Assembly: GCF_028867935.1 (NCBI RefSeq)
Contig: NZ_JAPQNS010000001.1
Span: 186,001 to 250,000 of the forward strand
DNA from: Flavobacterium sp. SUN052
GTDB taxonomy: Bacteria; Bacteroidota; Bacteroidia; Flavobacteriales; Flavobacteriaceae
Direction of reading: 5' to 3'
Length of the DNA stretch: 64,000 nt
In this document: piece after piece, positions 6,632-15,729 of the stretch
How the letters are laid out: every line of letters begins with the position of its first letter
How positions within the stretch are numbered: position 1 is the stretch's first letter
Notes under the pieces: generated by a model
What the model saw: only the letters and a program-made list of their open reading frames with translations
Databases searched by the model: none
Told to the model about the DNA's origin: nothing
Position numbers and translations under genes: made by a program

Positions 6632-9205
6632 ATGCAATTAGTTTTCCATAAACGTACCGTATCTGTACTAGGTTTCTGGCTACTGCTGCTCTTGACTACG
6701 CAGAACGCCCTTGCACAAATCGATGCTACGTTCCCATTGAGCCGGATGGTGTTCCAGCGGAGCAACGCCAATCAGGCCACCTTTCAGATTGCCGGTAGTT
6801 TTACAACTGCGCTTGATCGGGTAGAGGTTCAGGTTATCAACCGCGTTACATCCACCACTGTTACTTCCTGGACAACCGTTCAGACTAATCCTACCAATGG
6901 TCAGTTTTCGGGCAGCTTAACTTTAGCTGGGGGCTGGTATCAACTCAACTTTCGGGGTATTCGCAACAGTACCATAGTTGGCACCGATGTGATCGACCGA
7001 GTTGGCGTAGGGGAAGTGTTTGCCATTTTGGGCCATTCCAACGCACAGGGGACGAGTTGTGGAGATGGTACGTGGACATACAACGGCCCCGATTTATGCC
7101 CAACGTTGGATGGCGCCCTAGATGACCGGGTTACCTGTGTACGGCTAAATAATAATAACTCTGCTACCTTTGATAACCCTGCCTTCACTCAATATGAAAA
7201 TACGGCTGACAATAGATACCTGCCGGGATTGACATCTTTCGAAAAATTTAACACCTATGTTGGCGCGTCGCCTTTTTCCCGATTCGCCTGGTATTGGGGC
7301 AAGTTAGGTGATCAGATGGTGCAACAGCTCGGGGTTCCTGTCCTGTTTTTCAATGCTGGATTTGGTGGAACAACCATGGAGCAGGTTTACAAGGCGGCTT
7401 ATGATATCCCGTTCGAACATAGCTTTGTTCGGTATGATCTGAGAATGCCCTACGTGAATCTGCGCAACATTATGAACCTCTATGCTCCATCGACGGGTAT
7501 GCGGGCTGTGCTGGTTCAGCATGGGGTGAACGAACGTGACAACGAAGCTACTATAACCAGACGAAATTATCTTGGTGTAATCGATAAAGTACGAACTGAA
7601 TTCAATCTGCCGAGTTTGGCCTGGATTATAGCTAAGGATTCGTACATAACCATGCCGTTTCCAAAGCCGCGTCTGGCGCAGGATTCAGTCATAAATAGGG
7701 GAGAGTGGGCTACGCCACGGTTTGTCGACAATATATTCAGAGGGCCTGATCTAGATCAGGTGACGATGCTGAATCCCGCAAACCCTAACGAGACCTGGCG
7801 ACCCGATGGCCTTCATTATTCCCAAGCCGGTCAGCTGCAAGTAGCTAACCGCTGGACAGCCGTTCTAACGCAGCAATCTCTACTGGACAGTATTTCTCCC
7901 GTGCTTCCTCTGATGCAACCATTAGCCAGTATTGCCTGCCCAACCAGCGCTACTGGATTGGCGGTTAGCCTTCCGAGTGGCTATGCTGAATATAACTGGA
8001 GCGATGGCGCTAGTAGCCAAACCCGAAACGTAGGCGTAGGTAATTATAGTGCCAGACTACGGGCAACATCGGGTCGAATTTTGTTTCCGCCCGCTGTAAC
8101 GGTGCCTACTTACACGGCCCCGGCTCAACCAACTGTGAGTGCCGTCGGGGGCGTACCCGACTTTTGTACAGTCAACAGTGTCACTCTCACTACCAACGCG
8201 ATTCTTCCGATTCGTTGGAGCACGAACCAGACCACGTCAACAATTTCGGTGACAACGGCCGGTACCTATTCGGCATCGGCAACCGATGCTGTGTATGGAT
8301 GTGTTTCAACGCCCGGCTCATTGTCAGTGGGGGTGGGTCAGGCCGATTTGGCGCTGAGTATGGCTGTCGATAAGAGGGTACCGCGCGTGGGTGAAAATGT
8401 TCAATACGCATTAACCATTACAAACAAAGGTCCTTGTGATCCCGGAACGCTCAGCTGGCGCAATCGCCTTCCGGCCAATGTGCAGTTTATTTCTTCGACG
8501 GATAATTTGTCGGTATCCAACAATATTTTGAGTAGTACACTGGCTGCGGGCTTGCCTCCAAATTCATCCATCACGCAACGGTTCACAGTTCGGTTGCAAC
8601 AACCCGGCTACTACCAGAATGCAGCTGAAATTTCGGGGGCAGGCAAAACCGACCCGAACAGCATTCCTGACTCGGGCACTGGCGACGGGCAGGATGATGC
8701 AACATACACCGATTTGCGCACCATTGAAAGCAGCACGGCCACCTATGCTTCGCCCAACCCAAACCAGACACCCCTGCCAGGTGTGCAGTCGAATCAACCC
8801 ACGCCTGACCCGCAAACGGTTGATTTGAGCTTGCAAATATTTGTCAATCAACGCGTTGCTCGTTTAAGCCAGGCTGTCACATTTTCAATAGTGGTGAGCA
8901 ACAGAGGTGGGGCCAATGCCAGTAGTGTGGTTGTAATTCAACCGTTGCCAGCAGGTCTTCAGTTTGCGTCATCGGCCAGCGGAATGGACCTGAACAACGG
9001 GAGTGCTCGTGGGATTATTAACAGCGTTCCGGCGGGTGGATCGGTCACGCTCACATTTATTGCAACAGCTACAGCCGTTGGCCTACAATCGACGGCTGCT
9101 CAGATAACCTTCGCTAACCCCGCTGATTCTGACTCTGTTTACGCCAATGGCTACGATAACGGAGAGGATGATACTGCACGGGTTGACGTACGGGTTGAGA
9201 ATTAA
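6632..9205 (+). CDS. Secreted SGNH/sialate O-acetylesterase-like protein with two DUF11 domains
   Basis: 857 residues from ATG 6632, preceded by AAAGGA; the GTG at 6563 is less likely because residues 1-29 from 6632 form a clean Sec signal peptide ending LAQ. After a beta-rich segment (30-120) comes an esterase domain: the GHSNAQG nucleophile block with Ser136, Gly and Asn positions in NAGFGGT and QHGVNER, and the DGLHYSQAG block with Asp392 and His395. Two immunoglobulin-like segments follow (about 425-570), then two DUF11 repeats (about 571-690 and 730-855), found in surface proteins. No type IX sorting domain is evident at the C terminus. The substrate is unknown; deacetylation of polysaccharide is a guess from the fold. 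Confidence 0.75.
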   Translation: MQLVFHKRTVSVLGFWLLLLLTTQNALAQIDATFPLSRMVFQRSNANQATFQIAGSFTTALDRVEVQVINRVTSTTVTSWTTVQTNPTNGQFSGSLTLAGGWYQLNFRGIRNSTIVGTDVIDRVGVGEVFAILGHSNAQGTSCGDGTWTYNGPDLCPTLDGALDDRVTCVRLNNNNSATFDNPAFTQYENTADNRYLPGLTSFEKFNTYVGASPFSRFAWYWGKLGDQMVQQLGVPVLFFNAGFGGTTMEQVYKAAYDIPFEHSFVRYDLRMPYVNLRNIMNLYAPSTGMRAVLVQHGVNERDNEATITRRNYLGVIDKVRTEFNLPSLAWIIAKDSYITMPFPKPRLAQDSVINRGEWATPRFVDNIFRGPDLDQVTMLNPANPNETWRPDGLHYSQAGQLQVANRWTAVLTQQSLLDSISPVLPLMQPLASIACPTSATGLAVSLPSGYAEYNWSDGASSQTRNVGVGNYSARLRATSGRILFPPAVTVPTYTAPAQPTVSAVGGVPDFCTVNSVTLTTNAILPIRWSTNQTTSTISVTTAGTYSASATDAVYGCVSTPGSLSVGVGQADLALSMAVDKRVPRVGENVQYALTITNKGPCDPGTLSWRNRLPANVQFISSTDNLSVSNNILSSTLAAGLPPNSSITQRFTVRLQQPGYYQNAAEISGAGKTDPNSIPDSGTGDGQDDATYTDLRTIESSTATYASPNPNQTPLPGVQSNQPTPDPQTVDLSLQIFVNQRVARLSQAVTFSIVVSNRGGANASSVVVIQPLPAGLQFASSASGMDLNNGSARGIINSVPAGGSVTLTFIATATAVGLQSTAAQITFANPADSDSVYANGYDNGEDDTARVDVRVEN

Positions 9206-9261
9206 AGTTTGAGTTCTGAGCTACTTTGTCGACTTTTGGCTTTCGCATCTGATCAATTCCT

Positions 9262-9999
9262 ATGACCTATTGTCTGGGCATCAAGGTTCGTTCGGGCCTT
9301 GTTGCCATTGCTGATACCCGCCTAACTTCCGGCACTGAAGTGTCGAGTAACCGTAAAATTACCGTTCACGAGGTAGAGAACCACTCTCTCTTCGTTATGA
9401 CCTCGGGTCTTCGATCCGTGCGCGACAAGGCAATTACTTATTTTCGAGAAGTACTGCTTGAACAGGATCGCTCGTTCAACAAGCTCTACAAAGCAGTCAA
9501 TGCGTTTGGTGAACAGGTAAAACGCGTGGCCAAAGAAGATAAGGAGTCGATTATTGCCAGCGGTTTGTCGTTCAACCTCAATGCCATTGTTGGTGGCCAA
9601 CTTGAAGACGACAACGAACACAAGCTTTATCAACTCTATCCCGAGGGCAATTGGGTGGAGGTTGATAGTGGATCATTGTTTAAAGTCATTGGTAATTCCG
9701 GGTATGGAAAGCCATTGCTCTTTCGAAATCTCACCTACGAGACCAGTTTGGCCGAAGCGCTCAAAATTGGGTTTTTGGCGTTCGATGCTACCCGCGTTAG
9801 TGCCAACGATGTCGATTACCCGCTGGATGTAGTTATCTATCCCGACAGCAGTTTCCACATGACGGAGTATCGGCTCGAAAAGGACGATATGGATGAGATT
9901 TCGCACCAATGGAGCGCATTGCTCAATAATTCTGTTCGAAAGCTTCCTACGTACTGGATGGATCCTATATTTGAAAAAATCAAAGCTGGGAAACAGTGA
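9262..9999 (+). CDS. Anbu-type proteasome-like protease (ancestral beta subunit)
   Basis: 245 residues. Anbu proteins are Ntn hydrolases homologous to proteasome beta subunits. The N terminus MTYCLGI places the catalytic Thr immediately after the initiator Met, and Asp18 (IADTRL) and Lys32 (SNRKIT) occupy the positions expected for the active-site network. GNSGYGKPLL and FDATRVSANDVDYPLDVVIY are typical of the family. In many genomes Anbu sits with a transglutaminase, an alpha-E protein and a circularly permuted ATP-grasp protein; only the transglutaminase is present here. The last codons AAA CAG TGA are part of the left arm of a repeat element. Confidence 0.92.
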   Translation: MTYCLGIKVRSGLVAIADTRLTSGTEVSSNRKITVHEVENHSLFVMTSGLRSVRDKAITYFREVLLEQDRSFNKLYKAVNAFGEQVKRVAKEDKESIIASGLSFNLNAIVGGQLEDDNEHKLYQLYPEGNWVEVDSGSLFKVIGNSGYGKPLLFRNLTYETSLAEALKIGFLAFDATRVSANDVDYPLDVVIYPDSSFHMTEYRLEKDDMDEISHQWSALLNNSVRKLPTYWMDPIFEKIKAGKQ

Positions 10000-10131
10000 G
10001 CAGTAGCAGTAAGCAGTGAACAGTATAGCACAAGCAACTGTTACTCATGTGTGATTTCCTCGCTCAAGCGTATAGGCCGGGACTGTTCACTGCTACTGCC
10101 TACTGTTTCCCACTGCTCATTCTGTTCACTG
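9988..10131. repeat. Spacer-filling inverted repeat, CAGTGAGCAGT family (copy 1)
   Basis: Left arm 9988-10024 and right arm 10082-10111 pair as GGGAAACAGT, GCAGTAGCAGT and GAACAGT blocks, interrupted by one 7-base insertion; a further complementary tail runs to 10131. The arms consist of the reiterated word CAGT(G)A(G/A). The Anbu stop codon TGA (9997-9999) is inside the left arm, and the right arm ends six bases before the transglutaminase ATG. Confidence 0.85.
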
Positions 10132-10137
10132 AAAAAA

Positions 10138-10992
10138 ATGCTTCTTCACGTTCGCCATACCTCGACATACACGTACGACGGCCCGGTTGCTCTGAATCCT
10201 CATACGCTCTATCTGTACCCGCGTACGTATCCGTATCAGCGGCTGATGGCCTATGAACTGATCATCGACCCTGTTCCTTCAAAAATAGTGAGGAACGTAG
10301 ATGCAGAGGGAAATGTGCAGCAGGTGGTCTTTTTTCACGGTCCAACTCACCATCTAAGTGTTACGGCAGACATGAGCTTGCAATCAGACGATTTTAATTC
10401 GTTTGATTTCGTAATCTTTCCCTTTGAGAGCAAAAAGCTACCGGGCTTTCGTTATGAACCGGGTGTGGAAGCGCTGTTACATCCGCATTTAGATCGGAGT
10501 ACAGTAACCGCAGAAATTGAGTTATGGGCTCGCAGAATGGCCGCTGGTGCCAATTGGGACACCATTGAGTTTTTGTCAGTGCTGAACCGCACGATTCGGA
10601 GTTTTACCTACGAAACCCGCGAGCACGGTGCTCCTTTGCCTCCCGAACAGACGTTGATGAACCGGCACGGTTCCTGCCGCGATTATACTGTTCTGTTTAT
10701 GGCCGCCTGCCGGAGTCTGGGTCTGGCAGCGCGCTTTGTAAGCGGTTATCTCTTTGGTAACCCTCAACAGGAACACGAGTTGCACGCCTGGGCAGAAGTG
10801 TATTTGCCAGGCGCAGGCTGGCGCGGCTACGACCCCACCGAAGGATCAGTGGTGAACAACCGGCATATTTTTCTGACCAGCACCGCCCGCCCCGAGCTGG
10901 CTGCTCCCATCACTGGCTCCTACAGTGGCTCGGCTTCGGCCACGTTCACGAATGAACTGATGATTTCGAGCGATAATGCGGTGGAGATTTAG
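10138..10992 (+). CDS. Transglutaminase-like protein, Anbu partner
   Basis: 284 residues from ATG 10138; the frame is open further upstream but that part is repeat sequence. The N-terminal region (1-85, HVRHTSTYTYDGPV and HTLYLYPR) is the bacterial transglutaminase-like N domain, followed by the transglutaminase core. The catalytic triad is complete: Cys180 in HGSCRDYTVLF, His216 in ELHAWAEVYL and Asp232 in GYDPTEG. No signal peptide, so cytoplasmic. This family is a regular neighbour of Anbu, where it may act as a protease or as a peptide ligase or modifier; the substrate is unknown. The shared orientation with Anbu supports cotranscription across the repeat. Confidence 0.92.
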   Translation: MLLHVRHTSTYTYDGPVALNPHTLYLYPRTYPYQRLMAYELIIDPVPSKIVRNVDAEGNVQQVVFFHGPTHHLSVTADMSLQSDDFNSFDFVIFPFESKKLPGFRYEPGVEALLHPHLDRSTVTAEIELWARRMAAGANWDTIEFLSVLNRTIRSFTYETREHGAPLPPEQTLMNRHGSCRDYTVLFMAACRSLGLAARFVSGYLFGNPQQEHELHAWAEVYLPGAGWRGYDPTEGSVVNNRHIFLTSTARPELAAPITGSYSGSASATFTNELMISSDNAVEI

Positions 10993-11137
10993 GGGGAGCG
11001 TAAGGGGCGGGAAAGTAGTAGATAAGTCGTATAGGTTGGATAATAGCCGAAAAGCAGGTCCAATCTACTTAATACGTAGATAATTTGACTTTACTTCTCC
11101 ACCAACGCCCGTTTTTTCTCCACTAACTCCTGTTTTA

Positions 11138-11168
11138 TTGCGCTTTGCGTGCTGAATGCGTAAGTTTA
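11138..11168 (+). promoter_or_regulatory. Candidate promoter of histidine kinase operon
   Basis: TTG (11138-11140), a 20-base spacer and TAAGTTTA (11161-11168) fit the Bacteroidota -33/-7 pattern with one mismatch. The ATG is 26 bases downstream. The spacer 10993-11137 otherwise shows only a weak hairpin (TAGGTTGGA pairing with TCCAATCTA around 11032-11085). Confidence 0.4.
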
Positions 11169-11193
11169 TGGACTGTCACATCTGCCACGCTCA

Positions 11194-12927
11194 ATGAAGC
11201 TAATTGCATTATTGTTGTTCTTACTGTTGACACCGGCGATTGTGCAGGCTCAACAACCATCCCCACTTACTGTTGCTCAGGCTAAAGCTCAATACGATCA
11301 GACGGTAGTTCGACATGATACGCTGGCTATGGCTGATGCTGCATATCTGTTAGGCAAACGGTACCGCGCAGCAGGCGATTATGTATCAGGAAGACGATGG
11401 TTGCTGTTTGCCCTTCGGATCTGGGAAAAACGGGGTCCATCTGTTGAACTTAATAGAGTATATATTCAGTTGGTGGGCGACGTGTTGGGTGTGGCTAATT
11501 ACCCTCAGGCGTTCAATTATGCATACCGGGCACTGGATAACAGCCGGAAATTAAACCACGCCCACAGCCTGATGAGTGCATACAGTTGCCTGGGAGGGCT
11601 GCACTGGGGCGTTGCAGAGGGGCAGGCTGCCATGCATAGTCAATGGGAGGGGAAGAAAGACCGGAAAGCGGCTGAAGACAGTGCAATCTGGTATTATAAG
11701 CAGGCAGCAACTATTGCTGCGCAGTTGCCTAACCCCAAAGAACTGGCTATCATAAGAGGGTCTCAGGGAGGTATGCTGGTGGATCGTGATCCGCAAAAGG
11801 CAATTCCTTTGCTTACCTATGCGCTGAACATCTTTGATAAACAGGGGCCTGACCAAAGCCGGGTAAATTCTAATCTGGCACTAGCTATTGCCCATACTAA
11901 CCTCAACCAATTAGCCAACGCTCACGAACATTTGTTGGCTGTGGAGGCTATATTCCGAAAGTCGACTCAAATTGATGCGCATGTTCCAGCCGATGTTCAC
12001 TACGCCTGGGCTAAATGGCATCGGGCATCGGGGCACTGGCAACAAGCCTATTTGTATCTGCACAAAGCTGATTCTTTGCGTCAGACTGCCATGAGAGTAG
12101 CTCAACAGGCCACCATTGCCCGACTTAATGTGGCTTATGAAACCGACCATCGTGAAAATTTGCTGAAAACTAAACAGGCCGAGCTGGCACTGAAAGAAAA
12201 CAAATTACAGGTACAGGAACGTCAAAACTGGATGATATTAGGCCTGCTGGCAGTGGCGGTGTTGGTCGGTGGAAAGTTCTACCGGCTCAGCAAGGAAAAT
12301 CAGCGTATTAGTATCCAGAATGCTGAATTACGCGAGGAGCAGAATCATCGTTTCAACAATAACTTACAGGCTATTTCGGGCATGCTGAGTTTGCAATCGA
12401 ATCGGTTGTCGGACGAAGGTGCCCGCCAGGCGGTTGAAGAAAGCGGATTACGGGTGCAGACAATGGCCCTCCTGAACCGCAAACTTTACGATACCAACCG
12501 GCTGGTTACTATGGGGTTACCGGCATTCATTCCCGACTTGATTCAGTCTATTCTGGAAAGCTATGGCTATGATACCATCAAGCCCGGCTATGAACTAGAA
12601 CCTATTCCACTACAGCCCGATCAGGCCATTCCCATTGCCTTAATAATAAACGAGTTAGTGACCAACGCCTGTAAATACGCTTTCCCCAACAACCCTTCGC
12701 CGACCTTACGGGTAAGTTGTTGGCGCGAAAAGAATAAAATGCATTTACGGCTGGAGGATAACGGTCCGGGCATGACACTAAGCCCCAATACAACTGGTTT
12801 TGGCCTATATCTGATCGCTCTGCAGGTGCGGCAGTTGGAGGGAGAATTTGCCATCAGCGAACCGCCTGGTGTTACATTCAACCTATCCGCTGACATTAAG
12901 GCTAAAACGTTGCTTAACGCGATATGA
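11194..12927 (+). CDS. TPR-containing membrane histidine kinase (HisKA_2 type)
   Basis: 577 residues. A signal peptide (1-19, ending VQAQ) leads to a periplasmic tetratricopeptide-type helical sensor (about 25-320), a coiled segment, one membrane helix (about 347-365, MILGLLAVAVLVGG) and a cytoplasmic kinase core. The phosphoacceptor is His385 in EEQNHRFNNNLQAISGML, the HisKA_2 variant of the dimerisation box, followed by an HATPase domain with the N box INELVTNACKYAF and DNGPGM, GFGLYLI. It overlaps its regulator gene by four bases (ATGA), showing translational coupling. The periplasmic ligand is unknown. Confidence 0.92.
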   Translation: MKLIALLLFLLLTPAIVQAQQPSPLTVAQAKAQYDQTVVRHDTLAMADAAYLLGKRYRAAGDYVSGRRWLLFALRIWEKRGPSVELNRVYIQLVGDVLGVANYPQAFNYAYRALDNSRKLNHAHSLMSAYSCLGGLHWGVAEGQAAMHSQWEGKKDRKAAEDSAIWYYKQAATIAAQLPNPKELAIIRGSQGGMLVDRDPQKAIPLLTYALNIFDKQGPDQSRVNSNLALAIAHTNLNQLANAHEHLLAVEAIFRKSTQIDAHVPADVHYAWAKWHRASGHWQQAYLYLHKADSLRQTAMRVAQQATIARLNVAYETDHRENLLKTKQAELALKENKLQVQERQNWMILGLLAVAVLVGGKFYRLSKENQRISIQNAELREEQNHRFNNNLQAISGMLSLQSNRLSDEGARQAVEESGLRVQTMALLNRKLYDTNRLVTMGLPAFIPDLIQSILESYGYDTIKPGYELEPIPLQPDQAIPIALIINELVTNACKYAFPNNPSPTLRVSCWREKNKMHLRLEDNGPGMTLSPNTTGFGLYLIALQVRQLEGEFAISEPPGVTFNLSADIKAKTLLNAI

Positions 12928-13688
12928 AGCCTGTCCATATTCTGATTGTTGAAGATGACGTGATGGTGTCAGCAGCTATCGAAGAAGCGCTGCTTGGAGC
13001 AGGATTCAGTATTTCGGGAATTGCTCGCACCTACGATGAGGCCATAGTGCTGATAAAACGTAAAATGGTGAATCTGGCCATCATTGATGTCGGATTAGGC
13101 AACGACGTTCGGGATGGGGTGACCACCGCTGAAGCTTTGCTACAGTACCAATGGGTGCCACTCATTTATCTGACGGGTACAACCGACGATAAAACCTTTG
13201 ATCGAGCTAAAGCTACTAATCCATTTGCCTTTCTAAACAAGCCGCTGAGAACGCGGGAATTGGTACAGCAGGTGCAATTAGCGCTCCACCATTTTCAGCA
13301 CGGTAGCCTCGCAAACGCTACTGCCAATACGGAACCACTTTTCTGGCCCACGGAATTGGGTTACGCCCGGGTAGAACCGTCGGATATATGCTATCTCGAA
13401 GCAGCTAAAAACTTCACTACTGTTTATCTGACAAACGAAGCTGCGTTGCGTATAATGCCTAAGGGTAAGCACGATCAGCCTCTGATGCTTACTGGTAATC
13501 TGGGCTATTGGGCTAAAGATTTATCACCCCAAATTTTTTGCCGGTTGTCTAAATCGTTGATCATCAATCTAACCTTCATCGACCGAATAGAGACGAATCA
13601 GGTTATTCTGGGCAGTTATTCTGTTACCCTTGCCGACGGAGCCCGTAAAACGCTCATGAACCGATTGCGTGTGGTTGGCACCCGCTAA
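12924..13688 (+). CDS. LytTR-family response regulator
   Basis: 254 residues. Receiver domain (1-120) with the acidic pair Asp11-Asp12, phosphoacceptor Asp55 in AIIDVGLG, Thr in YLTGTT and Lys in FLNKPL. After a short linker comes a LytTR DNA-binding domain (about 150-250), with DICYLEAAKNFTTVYL and FCRLSKSLIINLTFIDRIE. LytTR regulators bind DNA through loops and often control envelope or surface functions. The gene overlaps the upstream kinase by four bases, so the two form a cognate pair. Confidence 0.93.
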   Translation: MKPVHILIVEDDVMVSAAIEEALLGAGFSISGIARTYDEAIVLIKRKMVNLAIIDVGLGNDVRDGVTTAEALLQYQWVPLIYLTGTTDDKTFDRAKATNPFAFLNKPLRTRELVQQVQLALHHFQHGSLANATANTEPLFWPTELGYARVEPSDICYLEAAKNFTTVYLTNEAALRIMPKGKHDQPLMLTGNLGYWAKDLSPQIFCRLSKSLIINLTFIDRIETNQVILGSYSVTLADGARKTLMNRLRVVGTR

Positions 13689-13740
13689 GAACTCCGCATT
13701 TTTTATGGCCAACGGTACGCAGCCTAACCCACCGAATGGT

Positions 13741-13748
13741 TATCTTTG
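13741..13748 (+). promoter_or_regulatory. Candidate -7 element of glmM (TATCTTTG)
   Basis: An exact TAnnTTTG match 34 bases before the GTG start of glmM. No TTG is found at the usual -33 distance. Confidence 0.45.
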
Positions 13749-13782
13749 CGGGATTACTTAACGAGTTCTTTACCCGATTCAC

Positions 13783-15207
13783 GTGGCATTAATTAAATCT
13801 ATCTCCGGTATTCGTGGGACGATTGGGGGGCGTAGCGGAGAAGGTCTGACACCGTTGGACGTTGTAAAATTTTCAGCAGCATTTGGACAATGGCTTCGGC
13901 AACGAGCTGCCGTACAGGGAGTGACCAAGGCTCCTACAGTTGTAATTGGTCGTGACGCCCGCTTGTCGGGACAAATGGTGTCTGGCCTAGTGTCGGCAAC
14001 ATTGCAGGGTCTGGGCATCAACGTAGTGGACTTAGGACTTTCGACTACCCCAACCGTCGAACTGGCTGTTGCTGCTGAAGGGGCAGTGGGCGGTATTATT
14101 CTGACGGCGAGCCATAACCCGATTCAGTGGAATGCGCTAAAACTACTCAACGAAAAAGGTGAGTTTATCTCTGGCGACGACGGAGCTGAAGTGTTAGCTA
14201 TTGCCGAAGCCGAGGCTATCGACTTTGCTGAAGTTCGCAAACTAGGGACCTACCGCACCGACGATACGTATCTGCAAAAGCACATCGATCAAATTCTGGC
14301 GCTCCCTCTGGTAGATCGCGAGGCCATTGCCGGCCGTAATTTTCGGGTTGTGGTCGATGCCGTAAACTCCACAGGCGGATTGGCTGTGCCAATGTTGCTC
14401 GAAGCGCTTGGTGTGGAGCAGATCACCAAAATACACTGCGAGCCTACCGGTAACTTTGCGCATAACCCTGAACCACTTCCCGAAAACCTCACCGATATTA
14501 TCAACATTGCCAAAAAAGATAATATTGATCTGGGTATTGTTGTGGACCCCGATGTTGATCGGCTGGCGCTTATTTGTGAGGACGGTTCACCCTTTGGTGA
14601 GGAATATACGCTGGTGGCTGTAGCCGATTACGTGTTGAAAAACCGGCCAGCGGATTCACCTTCAGGCAATACCGTCTCAAATCTGTCGAGCACTGTTGCT
14701 CTGCGCGATGTGACACGCAAAGCAGGGGGCGAACATTTTGCTTCGGCTGTGGGCGAAGTGAACGTGGTGGAGATGATGAAGGCGCATAATGCCCTAATAG
14801 GGGGCGAAGGCAATGGGGGAATCATCTTCCCCGAACTGCACTACGGTCGCGACGCGCTGGTAGGTATTGCCCTGTTTCTAACCCATTTGGCTAAGTTTGG
14901 TAAGTCGGCATCGATGTTACGCCGGATATATCCGAACTATTACATTTCGAAAAACAAGATTGAACTTACTCCTACCATTAATGTAGATGCGGTATTGGAA
15001 CGCATCAAACTGAAGTACGCCCGTAACCCGATCAACACCATCGACGGCGTCAAAATTGAGTTCGACCGGGAGTGGGTTCATCTCCGCAAGTCGAACACGG
15101 AGCCAATTATCCGAATCTATTCAGAATCCGACACGCTTTCTACGGCCGAGCACCTGGCCAGCAAGATCATCTCAGATATTAGAGAGGTGATTAACGAAAC
15201 CAGATAG
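13783..15207 (+). CDS. glmM: Phosphoglucosamine mutase
   Basis: 474 residues from a GTG start, which fits the conserved beginning ALIKSISGIRGTIGG. Alpha-D-phosphohexomutase of four domains: the phosphoserine loop TASHNP with Ser110, the metal-binding DPDVDR (residues 255-260), the sugar loop GGEGNGG and the phosphate-binding end RKSNTEPIIRIYSES. The enzyme converts glucosamine 6-phosphate to glucosamine 1-phosphate for peptidoglycan and lipopolysaccharide precursors. A phosphomannomutase role cannot be excluded, but the sequence is of the Bacteroidota GlmM type. It ends where a spacer repeat begins. Confidence 0.9.
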   Translation: MALIKSISGIRGTIGGRSGEGLTPLDVVKFSAAFGQWLRQRAAVQGVTKAPTVVIGRDARLSGQMVSGLVSATLQGLGINVVDLGLSTTPTVELAVAAEGAVGGIILTASHNPIQWNALKLLNEKGEFISGDDGAEVLAIAEAEAIDFAEVRKLGTYRTDDTYLQKHIDQILALPLVDREAIAGRNFRVVVDAVNSTGGLAVPMLLEALGVEQITKIHCEPTGNFAHNPEPLPENLTDIINIAKKDNIDLGIVVDPDVDRLALICEDGSPFGEEYTLVAVADYVLKNRPADSPSGNTVSNLSSTVALRDVTRKAGGEHFASAVGEVNVVEMMKAHNALIGGEGNGGIIFPELHYGRDALVGIALFLTHLAKFGKSASMLRRIYPNYYISKNKIELTPTINVDAVLERIKLKYARNPINTIDGVKIEFDREWVHLRKSNTEPIIRIYSESDTLSTAEHLASKIISDIREVINETR

Positions 15208-15208
15208 T

Positions 15209-15323
15209 CGATAAACAGTGAACAATTAGCAGCCAACAGTGACCAGTTTGCTTACGCTACGGGAGTTTTGTATAAGCAAGCTGTTCACTGCTGGCTGTTC
15301 GTTGATACCTGCTCACTGTTTCG
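15209..15323. repeat. Spacer-filling inverted repeat, CAGTGAGCAGT family (copy 2)
   Basis: The inner arms 15230-15254 and 15272-15296 (CAGCCAACAGTGACCAGTTTGCTTA and complement) match at 22 of 25 positions, and the outer AAACAGTGA words at 15213 and 15313 also pair. It occupies the whole gap between glmM and the convergent gene and contains that gene's stop codon. No T run. Confidence 0.85.
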
Positions 15324-15621
15324 TGTATTTCCTTAGCCCGTACATATACCCCACCATTGCCAGTTGGGCTCCCACAACGAATAGGATCATGACGGCAATC
15401 TGACCACTTTTTGTGGTAGTCTGCTGCGCGAAATAGCCGCAGAGGATGGCATAAACCCCTAAGCCAATCAGGAACAAGCCAGCGTAGCGGGCCAATCCGG
15501 CGTGGTCAGTTACGTCCAGATTATTTACATTAGAAAGCCAGGTTGTCAGCTTGAACCGCCAGACGGCAACCCCCAGTAACGCAATCAGGATACCAATGAT
15601 GGAGTAGGCGAGGAGAAGCAT
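15313..15621 (-). CDS. Small membrane protein, DUF3784-like
   Basis: 102 residues with three hydrophobic segments: about 3-23 (LAYSIIGILIALLGVAVW), 47-65 (YAGLFLIGLGVYAILCGYF) and 74-94 (IAVMILFVVGAQLAMVGYM). The layout resembles small DUF3784-type integral membrane proteins, but this is a resemblance in length and topology and not a firm family call. The last three codons AAA CAG TGA (KQ-stop) come from the right arm of the neighbouring repeat. Function unknown. Confidence 0.7.
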   Translation of the reverse strand: MLLLAYSIIGILIALLGVAVWRFKLTTWLSNVNNLDVTDHAGLARYAGLFLIGLGVYAILCGYFAQQTTTKSGQIAVMILFVVGAQLAMVGYMYGLRKYTKQ

Positions 15622-15649
15622 TGTGTAAATTGTCCGTTGAATAGCTTTA
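15621..15649 (+). promoter_or_regulatory. Candidate promoter for small membrane protein gene
   Basis: TTG (15621-15623), an 18-base spacer and TAGCTTTA (15642-15649) approximate the Bacteroidota pattern. It lies between two divergent small genes. This is a weak call. Confidence 0.3.
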
Positions 15650-15729
15650 GTAATAGCATCGCCGAAATAGATGTTCTTGTGAGTAAATTAATGAAACAGT
15701 ATTCACTCACAAAAACTCAACACAACGGT

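Noticed and set aside
9988..10131. CRISPR or tandem repeat array
   Set aside because: The words are short, not separated by unique spacers and are mirrored in the second half. No cas genes are present.
10051..10137. Longer transglutaminase starting at 10051
   Set aside because: The extra residues derive from the right arm of a CAGTGAGCAGT repeat and are Cys/Ser-rich without resemblance to the domain. ATG 10138 starts the conserved HVRHTSTYTY region.
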